The translations under genes were made by a program, and so were the position numbers. A DNA stretch of 5,269 nt from a bacterium HR12 (lineage in GTDB: Bacteria; Actinomycetota; UBA4738; HRBIN12). The notes under the pieces were generated by a model. That model was not told the DNA's origin. It was given only the letters and a program-made list of their open reading frames with translations, and did not search any database. The stretch covers positions 1 through 5,269 of the forward strand of contig BEHO01000107.1 in assembly GCA_002898915.1 (NCBI GenBank), read 5' to 3'. Positions 4,965 through 5,269 of the stretch are shown one piece after another (the first letter of the stretch is position 1; each line of letters begins with the position of its first letter).

Positions 4965-5269
4965 TCGCGTTCCTCGAGGGCCGGGTCGCCGAGAAGGGCG
5001 CGGGGAGGGCCGTGCTCGACGTGGGTGGGGTCGGGTACGAGGTCCTCGCGCCGACCTCGACCCTCGCCAAGCTCCCGGCGGTCGGCCGGAGCGCGCGGCT
5101 GCTCACCCGCCTCCACGTGCGCGAGGACCAGATGACGCTCTACGGGTTCGCCACCGCCGAGGAACGGACGATCTTCGACCTGCTCGTGCAGGTGAACGGT
5201 GTGGGGCCCAAGGTGGCGCTCTCGTTCCTCTCCGTGCTCGCTCCCGACGCGATCCGACGGGCCGTCGAG
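4961..5269 (+). CDS. ruvA: Holliday junction DNA helicase subunit RuvA, 3' end outside the window
   Basis: The first 103 codons of about 200 are present; the frame is open to the right edge. RuvA tetramers bind the four-way junction and load the RuvB motor. Seen: IAFLEGRV at the N-terminus; DVGGVGYEVLAP (20-31) and LHVREDQMTLYGFAT (51-65) of the OB-fold domain; then NGVGPKVALSFLS (79-91), the first helix-hairpin-helix motif. The second HhH and the C-terminal RuvB-binding domain lie outside. The GTG start at 4961 overlaps the ruvC stop (GTGA), gives the exact family N-terminus, and implies translational coupling to ruvC, since only a poor purine stretch precedes it. ruvB is expected downstream but is not in view. 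Confidence 0.96.
   Translation, partial: MIAFLEGRVAEKGAGRAVLDVGGVGYEVLAPTSTLAKLPAVGRSARLLTRLHVREDQMTLYGFATAEERTIFDLLVQVNGVGPKVALSFLSVLAPDAIRRAVE

Overview
The window is high-GC (about 75% in most coding stretches by hand counts of sample lines, C/G at most third positions) and uses GTG starts for pdxS, yebC, ruvC and ruvA. The order pdxS-pdxT-yebC-(insert)-ruvC-ruvA, and two promoters whose -10 box lies only six bases before a start codon, point to an actinobacterium. The diverged RuvC and the neighbouring DUF3048 protein hint at a deep-branching lineage rather than Streptomyces or Mycobacterium; this placement is an inference.

Left part (1-1390): the 3' portion of a DUF3048 (YerB-like) gene reads rightward. 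It meets a leftward sulfotransferase-fold gene tail to tail, and the two stop codons overlap inside one CTAG tetranucleotide (659-662).

Centre (1391-3727): a 125-base divergent intergenic region separates the sulfotransferase gene from a tight rightward operon. pdxS and pdxT encode the two subunits of the DXP-independent pyridoxal 5'-phosphate synthase. PdxT releases ammonia from glutamine, and PdxS uses it with ribose 5-phosphate and glyceraldehyde 3-phosphate to make PLP. yebC follows pdxT after a single base. All catalytic residues of both PLP synthase subunits are present.

Right part (3728-5269): a 154-base GC-rich leader with overlapping inverted repeats precedes a small, lower-GC gene for an unrecognised exported or membrane-anchored protein with a PepSY-like C-terminus. 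This gene interrupts the common yebC-ruvC adjacency. ruvC then has its own promoter (TTGCCC, 17 bases, TAGACT) placed so that the transcript should begin at the GTG itself, i.e. a leaderless mRNA. ruvC overlaps ruvA by four bases (GTGA), and ruvA runs off the right edge.

Most of the window is ordinary, well-conserved chromosome. The points worth a second look are the small inserted gene with its structured leader, the leaderless-type promoters, the absence of a clear ribosome-binding site before pdxT, and a changed DNA-contact position in RuvC. I found no CRISPR array, mobile element, tRNA or rRNA.
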